NCBI GenBank assembly: GCA_947171615.1
Contig: CAMVYG010000113.1
Location: 1-7,050, forward strand
From: an uncultured Clostridia bacterium
GTDB lineage: Bacteria > Bacillota > Clostridia > Oscillospirales > Acutalibacteraceae
DNA length: 7,050 nt
Direction of reading: 5' to 3'
Both the position numbers and the translations under genes were made by a program. Below, piece by piece: positions 6,077 through 7,050 of this stretch. Position 1 is the stretch's first letter; every line of letters begins with the position of its first letter. The notes under the pieces are model-generated. The model was not told the origin of the DNA, ran no database searches, and was given only the letters and a program-made list of their open reading frames with translations.

Positions 6077-7050
6077 TTATTTTCCTCCTATAATATCAGC
6101 GTGCTCAATGTGTTCTTGGTCTGTAAGCTCTCTTATTATACGAGAGTCTATCTCTCCTTTGGAATTCCAGTGAAACGTATGGGCATGTTCTCCGTTCTTT
6201 CCAAGCCGATGCTGATCAGGACGATTGTGACCTCCGGGATGTATTTGAGTAACAATTTTTCCTTCTTCATCATAGATAGTTCTATCAATCTGAAAGCTAC
6301 CATTTTTAAAGCTTGTTTGAGTTTCCACGACAGCATAAGGTTTATAACGTGCAGGTGTGCTCACTTTTCCTTGAGGTTTCCAATCATCAGTAACCATCAG
6401 ATTACCATCTTGATTATATACATAGCCTGTGTATTTTTCAAGCTCGAAAACCTCATTCAAAAGGTCTTCATCAAGTTTTGCTGGCTCTAACAAATCCTCA
6501 AAGGAAGGCTCCTCGTTCTGCAAAGAATTTTCACGTTCAGCCCCTTCCAGCAGGTTGGGCGGTTCAGTGGTATAGCCTTCCCGTTCCATTAAACGCTTTG
6601 TGGATTCCACATCCAGTCCGGGTTCGTTTAAGAGTTTACGCAGCTCCCCTGTTGAAAATGGGGGCAAAGTACTTGCAGGAGGCTCCGTAAGGTTTTTGGC
6701 GGAATAACCGTTGTTTTCCAGCAACTGCTGAGCACGGCTTTGTTCCAGACCGGAGGTGCGCAGAAGTGTATACGCCTGCTGGGCAGAGGGCTTTGCCTGT
6801 ATGTTATTAAGAGAGTAGCCATTCTTTCCCAGTAAGTACTGAAACGCTCCCTGCTCTCCCAGCACATTGGAAATGGTGGAAAATGGTGATCCCGAACTTG
6901 CACCCGGCAGGCTGGGATTTGCCAGGTCAAGAGAAGCTCCCTGCTGGGAAACAATTCCCGGCTGTTGAGGAATTTCGCCGTTTACTCCGTTCCCAGTGCC
7001 GGGCAAGCCAGGGTTCAGCGGATTTGGGGCTGCCGTGCTTCCCTTTGCCC
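6077..7050 (-). CDS. Modular protein with His-rich C-terminal domain, putative polymorphic toxin (5' end outside window)
   Basis: The frame is open to the right edge; 323 residues are visible. The apparent start at 7006 is a TTG inside an open frame, with APNPLNPG before it, so it is not taken as the start. In-window residues 1-55 are a Pro/Gly/Asn/Ser-rich flexible segment. Residues 59-162 hold three degenerate repeats, each about 25-30 residues and ending in GYS or GYT. Residues 165-190 are an acidic linker. Residues about 190-323 form a distinct domain with strands (YTGYVYNQDGNLMV, FQIDRTIYDEEGKIV) and a histidine cluster: His270, His274, His280, His288, His290 and His293 in HPGGHNRPDQH and GEHAHTFHW. 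A modular body with a compact His-rich tip followed by a small coupled gene is the usual polymorphic toxin plan; the tip would be a candidate nuclease or other metal or acid-base enzyme. A phage head-morphogenesis or surface protein with a toxin-like tip is an alternative. No secretion signal is in view. Confidence 0.7.
   Translation of the reverse strand, partial: AKGSTAAPNPLNPGLPGTGNGVNGEIPQQPGIVSQQGASLDLANPSLPGASSGSPFSTISNVLGEQGAFQYLLGKNGYSLNNIQAKPSAQQAYTLLRTSGLEQSRAQQLLENNGYSAKNLTEPPASTLPPFSTGELRKLLNEPGLDVESTKRLMEREGYTTEPPNLLEGAERENSLQNEEPSFEDLLEPAKLDEDLLNEVFELEKYTGYVYNQDGNLMVTDDWKPQGKVSTPARYKPYAVVETQTSFKNGSFQIDRTIYDEEGKIVTQIHPGGHNRPDQHRLGKNGEHAHTFHWNSKGEIDSRIIRELTDQEHIEHADIIGGK
6084..6089 (-). 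promoter_or_regulatory. Strong ribosome binding site inside the toxin-like gene's 3' end
   Basis: AGGAGG on the minus strand lies within the final GGK codons of the upstream gene, 10 bp before the ATG at 6073. It fixes that start and supports coupled synthesis of both proteins. Confidence 0.8.

Noticed and set aside
6059..6490. Plus-strand open frame of 143 codons opposite the toxin tip
   Set aside because: The AT-rich complement gives a hydrophobic-looking protein, but the minus-strand frame continues an open gene, and couples to the next gene.

Overview
The window looks like chromosomal DNA from a gut-type Clostridia bacterium (Bacillota, possibly Oscillospirales or Lachnospirales). The evidence is Shine-Dalgarno-led genes, moderately GC-rich coding sequence, a Firmicutes-style SbcC, an AraC-type regulator diverging from a UroD/MtaA-superfamily gene, and small intergenic repeats. 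This placement is by gene style only; there is no rRNA or marker gene to confirm it.

Layout. Positions 1-2265 (+) hold the 3' three-quarters of sbcC, the ATPase subunit of the SbcCD (Mre11-Rad50-like) nuclease. Positions 2266-2630 are a gene-free spacer: two inverted arrays of the heptamer CAATGAG (2283-2317 and 2568-2609) enclose about 250 bp, including a nested palindrome at 2467-2511, and resemble a small non-autonomous repeat element. Positions 2631-3326 (+) encode a UlaG-like metallo-beta-lactamase-fold hydrolase. A hairpin terminator at 3382-3412 separates it from the converging AraC-family regulator (3449-4342, -). The regulator shares a 116-bp divergent control region with a uroporphyrinogen-decarboxylase-like protein (4459-5511, +). 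That region has a strong minus-strand sigma-A-type promoter and two inverted repeats, which suggests one regulatory unit.

Positions 5512-5857 are a gene-poor stretch with two terminator-like hairpins, a 26-codon coding-like remnant on the minus strand, and two 28-bp direct repeats of a REP-like GGGGACGGTTC motif. From 5858 to the right edge, the minus strand carries a tight two-gene unit. The upstream gene (6077 to beyond 7050) encodes a modular protein with a Pro/Gly-rich segment, three NGYS-type repeats and a His-rich C-terminal domain. The downstream gene, 3 bp away, encodes a 71-aa protein. I infer a polymorphic toxin and its immunity protein.

The most interesting signal is a base-composition break inside the putative toxin gene. 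By my own count, 6541-7020 is 53.5% G+C (257/480) and 6121-6480 is 39% (140/360). The lower composition continues into the small downstream gene (71/180, 39%, over 5881-6060). This is what a swapped toxin-tip plus immunity cassette would leave. The family of the tip and any toxic activity are unproven from sequence alone.
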